A DNA stretch of 51,892 nt, from the NCBI GenBank assembly GCA_022510815.1, contig JAFLST010000018.1, positions 1-51,892 on the forward strand, in the 5' to 3' direction. Below are positions 25,075 to 33,341 of this stretch, one piece after another. The notes under the pieces were generated by a model. That model was not told where the DNA came from and ran no database searches. It worked only from the letters and a program-made list of their open reading frames with translations. Origin of the DNA: Christensenellaceae bacterium. Its GTDB lineage: Bacteria; Bacillota; Clostridia; Christensenellales; Aristaeellaceae. Every line of letters starts with the position of its first letter. Positions within the stretch are counted from its first letter, which is position 1. A program made the translations under genes and the position numbers.

Positions 25075-26736
25075 TTATTCCCTGTCCGCTTCGGGCGTAT
25101 CGTCAATCATTCTCGCCAGCCGGCGCAGCACGCGTCCCACCCGGCGGATCGACACCGGCATCCATGCCACAGCGGCCTGCGCGGCCTCCTCCTGACCCGT
25201 CATACGCAGGTAAAGCAGCTCGATCGCCTTGGCATAGCAGACCTGTTCCCGGCCCGCTGCGGCCCGGCGCTGATCAGGTGACATCATCGGCCACAGATCC
25301 GCCGCAAAGGCCGCAATCTCCGCTGACTGCCGCCACCGCCTCGTCTCCCGCAGAAGCTCCGGCAGGAACATCCGCCACAGGCTCATGCGCCGCTGCTCCA
25401 CGGGCTGGCACTGAACCGTCGTGACGCGGTTGCCCATCAGCATGTACATTGGGCCCGTCTGACCCAGCTCCGCCAGCCGCACCAGCACCTGACGCCGCGT
25501 CTGGGGCAGCACGCCCGGGTGCAGCAGGAGCTGCCGCAGATAGCGGATCACCGACGGGTGCCCGCTCTCGGACAAAAGCGACAGCGCGGCTGACTGCTGG
25601 GTCTCCTCGGCGATGTCGAAGCAGCCGTCCAGCATGGCGCGGGTCTCGCTGCCGGGACGAAGCAGCTCCTCCTCCGGCAGGTTCGCGATCACGGCCTTCG
25701 AGAGCGCCATCAGGTGGCTGCGCATCGCCTCCATCGGCAGTGCGCCCAGCGCCGGCAGCGAGTCGTCCGGGTCGCTCTCCGCCCAAGCCAGCATGGCCCC
25801 GGCCCGGCGGTCATCCGGGTCGATGCGCTGGATATGCCGCCAGACCTGCACAGCCCGCTCCCGGCGATTCATCACCCAGAACACGTCCGCCAGCGGCAGC
25901 AGCAGCGCGATGCGGTTCGGCCAGTGGCGCAGCCGCTCCAGCAGATAGTCCTCGGCTTCCCGATAGGCTTCCGCCGCCCACGCGGCGCTGACATAGAGTT
26001 CCTCCGTGGTCACATCCCGACAGAGCCGACTTGCCCGCCGAAGCACGCCCAGCGCGGCACGGCGCTTTCCCTGCTGCGCGAGGATGCCGCACAGGGCCAG
26101 CCACGCCTGCGGACTGTCCGGCGCGGCGTGAATGGCGCGAAATATCTCCTTCAGCGCGGAGGAAGCGTCGTCCTCCGACAGATACAGATAAGCCAGCGTG
26201 ATATGCAGCCGCTCCGTCTGTTCCTCCATGCGCAGGGCACGGCGCAGACGGCGCAGCGCCAGCTCCCGGCGGCCCTCCTGCCATGCCCGCAGACCGCGGC
26301 GCACCAGAAGCGGCAGACGGTCCGGCATCTGAACCGTAAAGGGCGTCTCCTGCTCAGAGAGCATCATCCGCGCTTCATCGGCTCCGGCGGACCATGGGTC
26401 CTCCTCCAGATAATGATACAGGCAATCCGCGGCCAGCTCCGTCCATCCGACGGCCCGGGCGCATCGTCCCAGCTCCAGCCACGTCTCAGGCAGCACCTCG
26501 TCCCGGGCCAGCAGCATCGTCAGGACGCTCGCCGCCTGCTCCCAGCAGCCCTGTGCCCGGAGCTGCTGCGCCAATGCCAGCCAACCGGAGGGCGTGTCCT
26601 CCTCCCGGGCCGCGCGCCTCGTCAATTCGAGGGCCTCCACATGCTGCCCGCGTTTCCGATAGACGCTCGCGCCCCGCCGCAGCCTCGCTGCGGAGAGCGT
26701 GAAAGGGACAACCTGCCCGAAGTTCCTATCCTTCAT
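25075..26736 (-). CDS. TPR-repeat protein
   Basis: This 553-residue soluble protein has many tetratricopeptide-like helix pairs: WLALAQQLRAQGCWEQAASV, WLELGRCARAVGWTELAADC, AYLYLSEDDASSALKEIFRA, WLALCGILAQQGKRRAALGV. Very high Arg and Leu content. The C-terminal 200 residues are helical but not clearly TPR. No signal peptide. The Met at 26736 is used because GGAGA precedes it, rather than upstream Mets lacking a site that lie inside the previous gene. TPR arrays hold partner proteins; none can be named. It is 56 bp downstream of hslO. Confidence 0.65.
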   Translation of the reverse strand: MKDRNFGQVVPFTLSAARLRRGASVYRKRGQHVEALELTRRAAREEDTPSGWLALAQQLRAQGCWEQAASVLTMLLARDEVLPETWLELGRCARAVGWTELAADCLYHYLEEDPWSAGADEARMMLSEQETPFTVQMPDRLPLLVRRGLRAWQEGRRELALRRLRRALRMEEQTERLHITLAYLYLSEDDASSALKEIFRAIHAAPDSPQAWLALCGILAQQGKRRAALGVLRRASRLCRDVTTEELYVSAAWAAEAYREAEDYLLERLRHWPNRIALLLPLADVFWVMNRRERAVQVWRHIQRIDPDDRRAGAMLAWAESDPDDSLPALGALPMEAMRSHLMALSKAVIANLPEEELLRPGSETRAMLDGCFDIAEETQQSAALSLLSESGHPSVIRYLRQLLLHPGVLPQTRRQVLVRLAELGQTGPMYMLMGNRVTTVQCQPVEQRRMSLWRMFLPELLRETRRWRQSAEIAAFAADLWPMMSPDQRRAAAGREQVCYAKAIELLYLRMTGQEEAAQAAVAWMPVSIRRVGRVLRRLARMIDDTPEADRE

Positions 26737-26792
26737 ATCTTCTCCGAGATGTCGCGCAAACGGCAGCGCCATTTGGACGAATCGTGTCAGCG

Positions 26793-27695
26793 TTATCGCT
26801 GAGCCCGCGCCACCAAGTCTTTCAGCTCGTCGGTGGTGAAGCGGTACTGGCTGTGACAGAAATGGCACCCCAGCTCCGCCCCGGTGTCCTCAGCGATAAT
26901 GCCGCTTAGTTCCTTGCGGCCCAGCGAGATCAGCGCCTTTTCCATGCGCTCCCGGGAGCAGCCGCAATGGTAGCGCAGCGGCGTACGCTCCAGCACCTGC
27001 GGATTCATGCCCCGGAACCAGTCCTCGATGAGCTGCTCCTTCTCCACAGCGGCCAGCTCCCGGCTGATGTCGGCGAACATGGGGCTGCGCAGCTCAAGCT
27101 GGTCGATGGTCGATTCCTCGCAGCCGGGCATGGGCTGGATCAGCAGTCCGCCGGCCTTGAGCACAGCGTCCCCGGAGACCAGCACGCCCAGCGCGACCAG
27201 CGAGGGCTGCTGCTCGGAGACAGTAAAGTAGTTCGCGAAGTCGATGCCCAGCTCCCCGGACACCAGCTCGCACTGGCCGATGTAGGGCTCGCGCATGCCG
27301 AGATCCTTGACCACGCTCATGCGGCCATGCTTGCCCACGGCGGTGCCCACGTCCAGCTTGCCGTCCGCCCGGAGCGGCAGGTCGACCTGCGGATCATCGG
27401 CGCAGACCTTCACGTCGCCGTGGTTCGCCACCGCCACCAGCGTCCCCATGGGGCCGCCGCCCTTGATGGTCACGGTCACGGACTCGTCGTCGCCCTTCAT
27501 CATCACGCCCAGCATCGCCGTGGCGGTCATGAGCCGACCCATCGCCGCCGTGCACACCGGGGTTGCGCCGTGGATGTCCGCCGCCCGCTGGCACATGGCC
27601 GTGGTCTCGCACATCATCACGCGCACCTGTCCGTCCATCAGCGACAGGCGGATCATCTCGTCGCCTTCATGGCGCTGTATCCTATCGTTATTCAT
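26793..27695 (-). CDS. hslO: Hsp33 redox-regulated chaperone
   Basis: This 300-residue chaperone is turned on by oxidative stress. The core has GRLMTATAMLGVMMKGDDE and the substrate-binding region with GLLIQPMPGCEE. The zinc-binding redox switch is intact: CGCSRERMEKAL and later GCHFCHSQYRF, i.e. the CxC and CxxC pairs. Oxidation forms disulfides, frees zinc and exposes the chaperone surface. The start at 27695 has AAGGAG 8 nt upstream. It lies 12 bp after a methyltransferase gene in the operon. Confidence 0.95.
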   Translation of the reverse strand: MNNDRIQRHEGDEMIRLSLMDGQVRVMMCETTAMCQRAADIHGATPVCTAAMGRLMTATAMLGVMMKGDDESVTVTIKGGGPMGTLVAVANHGDVKVCADDPQVDLPLRADGKLDVGTAVGKHGRMSVVKDLGMREPYIGQCELVSGELGIDFANYFTVSEQQPSLVALGVLVSGDAVLKAGGLLIQPMPGCEESTIDQLELRSPMFADISRELAAVEKEQLIEDWFRGMNPQVLERTPLRYHCGCSRERMEKALISLGRKELSGIIAEDTGAELGCHFCHSQYRFTTDELKDLVARAQR

Positions 27696-27707
27696 CTTCC
27701 CTGCTCC

Positions 27708-28466
27708 TTACGCCTCCGGGCCATCCGCCCGGTTGAGGGCCGCAAAATGCCAGCGCTGTTCCTTGTCGCGAGGGGCCTCCAGCGCGCTGTTGCCGTAGAC
27801 CAGCACCCGGTCGAAGCCCGCCCGGTAGAGCTGATTGGACAGCGACTCAATCGTGTGCGCCCGCTGCTTCTGTTCCTCGTCGATGCGGCGATAGCTGCCG
27901 TCCGGCTGCTTGACGAAAATGCACAGGTGCATGTCCAGCAGGCCAGTCTTCTCCGAGTAACGGTTCTGCCACAGGTAGGTGATGTCCTCCCGGTCCTCGC
28001 AGATCATCCGCTCCCCCAGCACATGGGACAGCTTGTAGGGCGTCGATACGTCGAAGAACAGCCCGCCGCCGGGCCGCAGCGCCCGCTTCGCCGCCTGAAA
28101 GAACTCCCCCGCATCCTCGTCGGTCAGGAGATAATTCACACCGTCGCAGGTGGCGAGAATCGCGTCCATGGGCCGGTGCAGGTGCAGCTTGCGCATGTCC
28201 TGCCGCACGAAGGGAATCGCCATGCCCTCGCCGCGGGCCTTCTGAGCCGCAATCCAGAGCATGTCCTGACTGAGGTCAATACCGGTCATCGTGAATCCGC
28301 GTCGGGCCAGAGGCAGCGTCAGGCCGCCGGTGCCGCAGGCGCATTCGCAGACCTTGCCGCCGCGAATCCCGAAGGCGTTCATCAGCGCCACATAGAGATC
28401 CGCCCAGCGCTCATAATCCACGTCGCTCATCAGCGCGTCATATACTTCCGCAAATCCTGTGTACAT
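27708..28466 (-). CDS. Class I SAM-dependent methyltransferase
   Basis: This 252-residue cytoplasmic methyltransferase starts MYTGFAEVYDALM. Motif I VCECACGTGGLTLPLA binds S-adenosylmethionine, followed by GIDLSQDML (motif II) and DAILATCDGVNYLL (motif IV region). This layout is common to many Clostridia methyltransferases of unknown substrate. The Met at 28466 is preferred because AAGGA abuts the Met at 28472. The spore-protein gene is 9 bp upstream and hslO 12 bp downstream. Substrate not inferred. Confidence 0.85.
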   Translation of the reverse strand: MYTGFAEVYDALMSDVDYERWADLYVALMNAFGIRGGKVCECACGTGGLTLPLARRGFTMTGIDLSQDMLWIAAQKARGEGMAIPFVRQDMRKLHLHRPMDAILATCDGVNYLLTDEDAGEFFQAAKRALRPGGGLFFDVSTPYKLSHVLGERMICEDREDITYLWQNRYSEKTGLLDMHLCIFVKQPDGSYRRIDEEQKQRAHTIESLSNQLYRAGFDRVLVYGNSALEAPRDKEQRWHFAALNRADGPEA

Positions 28467-28475
28467 GTCCATTCC

Positions 28476-28640
28476 TTAATTCGTTTCACTTTTGCGTTTG
28501 CCGTGAAGGCTCCCGCCGATGCGCCCGGCATCCTTGGCCGACAGCCCCGCCCAGCCCTTTTCAGCCAGCTCGTCCGTCAGCCCGAAGCGCCGCGCCGCCT
28601 CATACTTGCGTTTGTCCTTATCCTTGAGCCGCCATGTCAT
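28476..28640 (-). CDS. Small acid-soluble spore protein, alpha/beta type
   Basis: This is a 54-residue basic protein with the alpha/beta SASP pattern: KYEAARRFGL, DELAEKGWAGLSAKDAGRIGG and a Lys/Arg tail. These proteins coat and protect DNA in the spore. The ATG at 28640 is used because GGAGGAGG (28648-28655) is then 7 nt away. It lies between a membrane protein gene and a methyltransferase gene. It may have its own sporulation promoter in the 55-bp gap upstream, but none is obvious to the eye. It is direct evidence for a spore-forming lineage. Confidence 0.85.
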   Translation of the reverse strand: MTWRLKDKDKRKYEAARRFGLTDELAEKGWAGLSAKDAGRIGGSLHGKRKSETN

Positions 28641-28695
28641 GCGCATGCCTCCTCCATTTTGGGTTTCGGATACAGGATGCGCCATCGCCGGATGA

Positions 28696-29718
28696 TTATT
28701 CCTCTCCGGCTTCCTCCTCTTCGTCGTCCTCGTCGTCGTCATCGGGTTCGGTATTCAGGCCGCGGTTCACGGTCGCGCCCTCGATGCGGCTGTTGATGTA
28801 GCGGTCAAACACCGCGTTGGTGTAGCTGGCCGTGACGAAGCGGCTCAGGCCGAAGCCCATCAGGATGTAATAAGCCAGCAGGCCAAAGACCGCCACCGGC
28901 GTGCTGAAAAGCGACACGAGGATGGCCACCGCGATCGGCACACAGTGCAGCAGGCGCACGCCCACGCTCATCGGCAGACGGCCGATGGCCAGCAGGAAGC
29001 TGTTGCGCAGCACGTCCCGCAGGCGCATCTTATAGGACACGATCATCGGATAGGTATAGGTGACAGCAAGGCTCCAGAGGAGGCCCAGCATGACGGTGAT
29101 CGTCTGCGGGATAACCATGACGGCGTTCGTATTCGCCATCTCGCCGTAATAGGTCCAGCACAGGTACATCGTGACCGGCATCAGCGCGGTGATGAAGGAG
29201 ACGATGATGCTCGGCTTCCAGTTGGCCTTCACCGCGTCGATGAAGTCCGACCATGCGAAGGCGTGCTCATCCCGGGCCCAGTTGCGGGTGACATAACACA
29301 AGCCCGCGGTAAAGGGCCCCGTGATGGTGATACAGGGAATCAGCAGCAGCAGCGTAAACCACAGCACCGACTGCATCATGCTCAGGAACTCCGCCGGCGA
29401 CAGCTCGACGACCGCCGCCGTCTCCGCTTCCTCCACGGAGGGCAGCTCTCCCTCCTCCACGATCGCGGCGGGATCAGCGGCAAGCTGCTCCCCGCTGGGC
29501 GCTACGCCGTACAGGACACTCATGACGCCCATCAGCAGCACGACCATGGCAGGGAGCCACACCAGCATATAGGTCAGGTTCATCCGGATCAGCCCGCTGA
29601 AGCGTATCCGCAGCATCTCCCAGAAAAGCTGCCAGCGCGTCCTGGGCAGATCCTCCTTGCGGTAATCTCCCTTCCCGCTCTTGCCGTAATAATATGAGTT
29701 CATCAGCTTGCCGAACAT
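28696..29718 (-). CDS. YesL/DUF624-like multi-pass membrane protein
   Basis: This is a 340-residue integral membrane protein. About six hydrophobic segments are visible, with the start MFGKLMNSYYYGKSGKGDY typical of the DUF624/YesL group. A long extracytoplasmic loop lies between segments 1 and 2 and is acidic. FTAGLCYVTRNWARDEHAFAWSDF matches the conserved DUF624 segment. The C-terminus is a strongly acidic tail (DDDDEDDEEEE). The family is often near sugar transport genes, with unknown role. The ATG at 29718 follows AAGGAGG. It is the first gene of the minus-strand operon running to 22224. Confidence 0.75.
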   Translation of the reverse strand: MFGKLMNSYYYGKSGKGDYRKEDLPRTRWQLFWEMLRIRFSGLIRMNLTYMLVWLPAMVVLLMGVMSVLYGVAPSGEQLAADPAAIVEEGELPSVEEAETAAVVELSPAEFLSMMQSVLWFTLLLLIPCITITGPFTAGLCYVTRNWARDEHAFAWSDFIDAVKANWKPSIIVSFITALMPVTMYLCWTYYGEMANTNAVMVIPQTITVMLGLLWSLAVTYTYPMIVSYKMRLRDVLRNSFLLAIGRLPMSVGVRLLHCVPIAVAILVSLFSTPVAVFGLLAYYILMGFGLSRFVTASYTNAVFDRYINSRIEGATVNRGLNTEPDDDDEDDEEEEAGEE

Positions 29719-29747
29719 GGAAATTCCTCCTTATAAAACGCCCTTTC

Positions 29748-29775
29748 ATTATATCATATTAAGCGCAAATTGCAA
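29748..29775 (-). promoter_or_regulatory. Sigma-A promoter with extended -10 for the DUF624/hslO/TPR operon
   Basis: On the minus strand TTGCAA (29775-29770) and TATAAT (29753-29748) are 16 bp apart, with an extended TGA next to the -10 box. The start codon of the first gene is at 29718. Confidence 0.72.
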
Positions 29776-29860
29776 GCAGAGCCAGCGGGCGGCGCCCATC
29801 CCGTGCCATCCTCCCGGCGCGGCGATCAGGCGGATCACCGCGTCTGCAGCCAGCTCAACG

Positions 29861-29897
29861 AAAAAAATGGCAGGCGCTGCGGCATGCAGCGCCTGTC
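29861..29897 (-). terminator. Rho-independent terminator of the XRE-Nudix gene
   Basis: On the minus strand a 10-bp perfect stem (29895-29886 with 29880-29871) with a 5-nt loop is followed by seven T (29867-29861). Confidence 0.92.
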
Positions 29898-29904
29898 CCA
29901 TCCG

Positions 29905-30645
29905 TTATTCCGTGATCCCCAGCGCGTAGAGCAGCGCCAGCATTGACACGCCGCAGCGAATCTCGTTTCGCCGAAGCATGCCGCGGACTTCATCCGGCGT
30001 GAACCATTGCTTGGATTCGATCTCATTGGTGTCGAGGATCGCGCCCTCGGTGTCCACTTGGGCAGCGAAAACGTGCATCTTCAGGTCGGACATGCCGTTG
30101 GCGGGGTTGTGCCAGCAAAGATAACGCAGCCCCCGCAGCGTACAGCCCGTTTCCTCCACGCTCTCGCGGCGAGCGGCATTTTCGGGGCTCTCTCCCGTCT
30201 CGACGCGTCCGGCGGGCACCTCCCACTCCAGCCGACCCGTGGTATAGCGCCGGTTATGGGTGAGCAGGATATCGCCGCGCTCGTTCGTGATGACGATGCT
30301 GACCGATTCGTGCGGGTAGTGGAGCTGATGGTAGCCGTCAATCACCTCGCCGTTCGATAGGCGCACGGTGTCCAGATACAGGCAGACCCAGTCGCTCTCG
30401 TAGACGGCCCGGCGGGCAAGGCGCACCTGAGGCCCCGGCTCATCCACAGTGAGCAGCGCGTCCACGGTGACGCCCAGCATCCTTGCCAGCGACGGCAGGA
30501 GAAGGATGTCCGGACAGGTGACATTGTTTTCCCATTTGCTGACGGCGGGAGAGGTCACGCCAAGCGCTTCCGCAAGCGCCTCCTGTGTGAGGCCCTTCTG
30601 CCGCCTGAGCTCCGCGATGCGCTGGCCGAGGGTGATCTGGTTCAT
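29905..30645 (-). CDS. XRE regulator fused to a Nudix hydrolase
   Basis: This 246-residue protein joins two domains. Residues 1-70 are an XRE helix-turn-helix (LGQRIAELRRQKGLTQEALA, SPAVSKWENNVTCPD). Residues 85-240 form a Nudix hydrolase of the ADP-ribose pyrophosphatase type: SIVITNERGDILLTHNRRY, then the Nudix box beginning at GRVETGE and ending RESVEETGC. The RE and EE metal residues are intact; the hydrophobic position after RE is Ser. Nudix domains in regulators can sense ADP-ribose or NAD derivatives. The Met at 30645 has an AAGGAGG site, so the upstream in-frame Met is not used. It probably controls its own gene or a nearby one. Confidence 0.85.
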   Translation of the reverse strand: MNQITLGQRIAELRRQKGLTQEALAEALGVTSPAVSKWENNVTCPDILLLPSLARMLGVTVDALLTVDEPGPQVRLARRAVYESDWVCLYLDTVRLSNGEVIDGYHQLHYPHESVSIVITNERGDILLTHNRRYTTGRLEWEVPAGRVETGESPENAARRESVEETGCTLRGLRYLCWHNPANGMSDLKMHVFAAQVDTEGAILDTNEIESKQWFTPDEVRGMLRRNEIRCGVSMLALLYALGITE

Positions 30646-30682
30646 GCTATCGCCTCCTTCGCTTGATGACAGCAGGATAACA

Positions 30683-30717
30683 CAAAGGCCGTCCGGCCGG
30701 AAGCGACCAGACGGCAA
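30683..30717 (-). terminator. Rho-independent terminator of the GH94 gene
   Basis: On the minus strand GCCGTCTGG (30715-30707) pairs with CCGGACGGC (30696-30688), with one G-T pair and a 10-nt loop, followed by a T-rich tail. Confidence 0.75.
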
Positions 30718-30755
30718 GTTTAAACCCTCAAAAATTAACCAAACGGCATGTCCGC

Positions 30756-33149
30756 TTACATGACCACGGTGATCTGCGCGCCGTCGGTCAGCACATCGTC
30801 CGTCAGCACACCGGCATGCTCGACGCCGTTCACCAGCACCTTCTGCACGCCGCCCTGATGATGGGCGCTGTTGTCAACAGTGATGTGCAGGCGCTTGCCG
30901 CGGAAGGTCTTGTCCATGGTGAAGCCGTCCCACTCGGCGGGGATGGCCGGAGAGATGCGCAGGCCTTCGGGCGTGGGACGCAGGCCGAGGATGCCCTCGA
31001 CGCAGCCGACCATGACCGTCGAAGCGGTGCCGGTCAGCCAGTGCACATGCGCGCGGCCCGGCTGCGGGGTCTCATGGCCCTCGATGAACTGGGTATGCAC
31101 ATAAGGCTCCGCCTCACGCAGGTCGGCACGGTCGTTGAAGGCGGCGGGGCAGCTCTCCTTGAAGTACTCGAAGGCGCGGTCGCCGTGACCAAGCAGAGAT
31201 TCCGCCAAGATCGCCCAGCCCTGCGGCTGGCAGAAGACGCCGCCGTTCTCCTTGGTGGACGGGTTGAAGAGCAGCATGTTCGCGCCGTCGAAGGCATGAT
31301 AGCGGTAGCAGGGCGCCATGACCTCGATGCCGTAGGGGGTGTTCAGCTCGCGATGGACGCTCTCCATGGCAGCCTCGGCCTGTTCCTTCGTCGCCGCGCC
31401 GGAGATGACCGCCCAGCTCTGAGGATTGAGCCACATGGAGGCTTCCTTGTTCTCCTTGCTGCCGATGATCTGACCGTCCTCGGAATAGCCGCGGCGGAAG
31501 CGGTCGTCCTCCCAGAAGTGCTGGTTGATGAGGGCGAGCTGCTCGGCAGCCTTCTCGCGCAGGTAAGCGCGGTATTCGTCGTTCTCGGGGCGGTCGGGCA
31601 TCAGCTCGTCGAGCTGCTTCAGGGCCAGATAGAGCTGCATCGCCACGAAGGAGGACTCGCCCGCCGCACCAAGCCGCAGGCAGTCGTTCCAGTCGGCGTG
31701 CAGGCCCGCAGGCATGCCATGGACGCCCAAATGATTCATGGAGAAGTCGATGGCGCGCTTGAGGTGCTCCAGCACCGTGCCCTCGCCGTGGGTCGCGAAG
31801 GGAATCACCTCATCCATGAAGGCCGTGTCGCCGGTCTCCGCCACATACTTGTAGACCGTCGGGAACAGCCACAGCGCGTCGTCGGCGCGATAGTGCGGGT
31901 GCCCGGTGGCGCGGACGTAGCTGTCGTCCTCGGGGCTGTCCTCATGACCCGCGTTGTGGTTGAACTTGACCAGTGGCAGGCCGCCGCCGTGATGCACCTG
32001 CGCGGAGAGCATGAACACAAGGCGCTCCTTGGCCATGGCAGGGTCGAGATGGATGATGCCCTGAATGTCCTGCACGGTGTCGCGGTAGCCCAGACCGTTG
32101 CGCTGGCCGCAGTAGATCAGGCTCGCCGCGCGGCTCCAGATGAAGGTGATGAAGCACTGGAAGGCATTCCATGTGTTCATCATGGTGTTGAAGTCCGCGT
32201 CAGGGGTGTTCACGGTCAGCGCGTCCAGCTTGCCGTGCCAGTAGGTCTTGAGTTCGGCGAGCTCCGCGTCAACGGTGGCGGCGGTGTCGGCATAGCGGTC
32301 GAGCAGCGCCCGGGCAGCCTTCTCGCCCTTCTGGGCCAGCACGAAGGCGATGGTCTTCGTCTCGCCGGGCTGCAGGATCAGCGAGGTATGCAGCGCGCCG
32401 CAGGGGTTGCCGTTGTAGTTCAGGGTGTCGGACAGCTTGCCGTCGATGACGCCCTGCGGATTCCAGAAGCGGTTCTTGCCCACAAAGTGCTCCCGGCGGC
32501 CGGTGTAGCTGGCCACAGGGCTGCCCGCCAGACCGAAGAAGCGCTCGCGGCCGTTCTCGCCATCCTCGTTCACGCCGCAGTGGATGTTGATGTGCTGGAG
32601 GATATGATCGCCGTGGAAGCTGGTCTGGGTGATGAACTGGGTGTACTGCAGGTTGACCAGATCCTGTTCATAATTGCTCTCGGTGGTCAGCTCGCAATAG
32701 CCGAAGAGGGAAATCTTCCGCGCCTTGTCGGAGGTGTTGGTCACGGCGACGCGCCAGACCTCGTGGGTCGCGTTCAGGGGCACATAATACAGCGTCCTGC
32801 TGGCAATGCCCGCGTATTCGCTCTCGATCTCCGTGTAGCTGGTGCCGTGCCGCGTGGCGGTCTTATACTGCTCGAGGGGTTTCTCCACAGGCCTCCACGA
32901 CGCAGACCAGTAGTCGCCGGTCTCCTCATCCCGCAGATAGACATAGCGGCCCGGCTCGTCGAACTGATTGAAGCTGTAGCGCAGGATGCGGCCCGCCGCG
33001 CCGGACTTGACGAAGCTGTAGCCGCCGGCGTTCTGGGTGACGATCGCGCCGTATTCGGGCGAGCCGAGGTAGTTGGCCCAAGGCATGGGCGTCCGGGGAT
33101 CAGTGATGACATACTCACGGGCTTTGTCATCAAAATAGCCGTATTGCAT
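30756..33149 (-). CDS. GH94 glycoside phosphorylase (cellobiose/chitobiose phosphorylase type)
   Basis: This 797-residue cytoplasmic enzyme splits a beta-linked disaccharide with phosphate. The start MQYGYFDDKAREYVI and NYLGSPEYGAIVTQNAGGYSF match GH94 N-terminal domains. QRNGLGYRDTVQD and FNHNAGHEDSPEDD line the phosphate and sugar sites. GLHADWNDCLRLG contains the catalytic acid Asp489. KENGGVFCQPQGWAILAE and the late WLTGTASTVMVG complete the pattern. Cellobiose, chitobiose and related substrates cannot be separated by eye. The Met at 33149 is chosen by its GGAGG; upstream in-frame codons include a GTG that abuts its site. A separate promoter and operator lie upstream. Confidence 0.88.
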   Translation of the reverse strand: MQYGYFDDKAREYVITDPRTPMPWANYLGSPEYGAIVTQNAGGYSFVKSGAAGRILRYSFNQFDEPGRYVYLRDEETGDYWSASWRPVEKPLEQYKTATRHGTSYTEIESEYAGIASRTLYYVPLNATHEVWRVAVTNTSDKARKISLFGYCELTTESNYEQDLVNLQYTQFITQTSFHGDHILQHINIHCGVNEDGENGRERFFGLAGSPVASYTGRREHFVGKNRFWNPQGVIDGKLSDTLNYNGNPCGALHTSLILQPGETKTIAFVLAQKGEKAARALLDRYADTAATVDAELAELKTYWHGKLDALTVNTPDADFNTMMNTWNAFQCFITFIWSRAASLIYCGQRNGLGYRDTVQDIQGIIHLDPAMAKERLVFMLSAQVHHGGGLPLVKFNHNAGHEDSPEDDSYVRATGHPHYRADDALWLFPTVYKYVAETGDTAFMDEVIPFATHGEGTVLEHLKRAIDFSMNHLGVHGMPAGLHADWNDCLRLGAAGESSFVAMQLYLALKQLDELMPDRPENDEYRAYLREKAAEQLALINQHFWEDDRFRRGYSEDGQIIGSKENKEASMWLNPQSWAVISGAATKEQAEAAMESVHRELNTPYGIEVMAPCYRYHAFDGANMLLFNPSTKENGGVFCQPQGWAILAESLLGHGDRAFEYFKESCPAAFNDRADLREAEPYVHTQFIEGHETPQPGRAHVHWLTGTASTVMVGCVEGILGLRPTPEGLRISPAIPAEWDGFTMDKTFRGKRLHITVDNSAHHQGGVQKVLVNGVEHAGVLTDDVLTDGAQITVVM

Positions 33150-33176
33150 GAGAGAACCTCCTTCTGCTTCACGAAG

Positions 33177-33190
33177 CGAAAACGTTTTAG
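33177..33190 (-). promoter_or_regulatory. LacI/CcpA-like operator candidate
   Basis: CGAAAACGTTTTAG contains the palindrome AAAACGTTTT centred on CG, close to the cre and LacI-family consensus. It lies between the promoter (33240-33268) and the GH94 start, where a repressor could block transcription. Confidence 0.45.
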
Positions 33191-33239
33191 CTCCCGGCAA
33201 CAGAACGATACCGCCGGCAACGTTCACTCCTTTGCTGCC

Positions 33240-33268
33240 ATTGTAGCACAGTTTCTGTCCGCTGGCAA
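33240..33268 (-). promoter_or_regulatory. Sigma-A promoter with extended -10 for the GH94 gene
   Basis: On the minus strand TTGCCA (33268-33263) and TACAAT (33245-33240) are 17 bp apart, with an extended TGC. The start codon is at 33149, giving a leader of about 85 nt. Confidence 0.78.
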
Positions 33269-33307
33269 TGCGTTAACAGGCTAACAAGGGGATATTTTTC
33301 GGCATAC

Positions 33308-33334
33308 AAAAAGCTGCCGGCGTCAACCGGCAGC
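33308..33334 (-). terminator. Rho-independent terminator of the PRTase-like gene
   Basis: On the minus strand GCTGCCGG (33334-33327) pairs with CCGGCAGC (33320-33313) around a 6-nt loop, then five T (33312-33308). Confidence 0.88.
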
Positions 33335-33341
33335 CCGCGTC

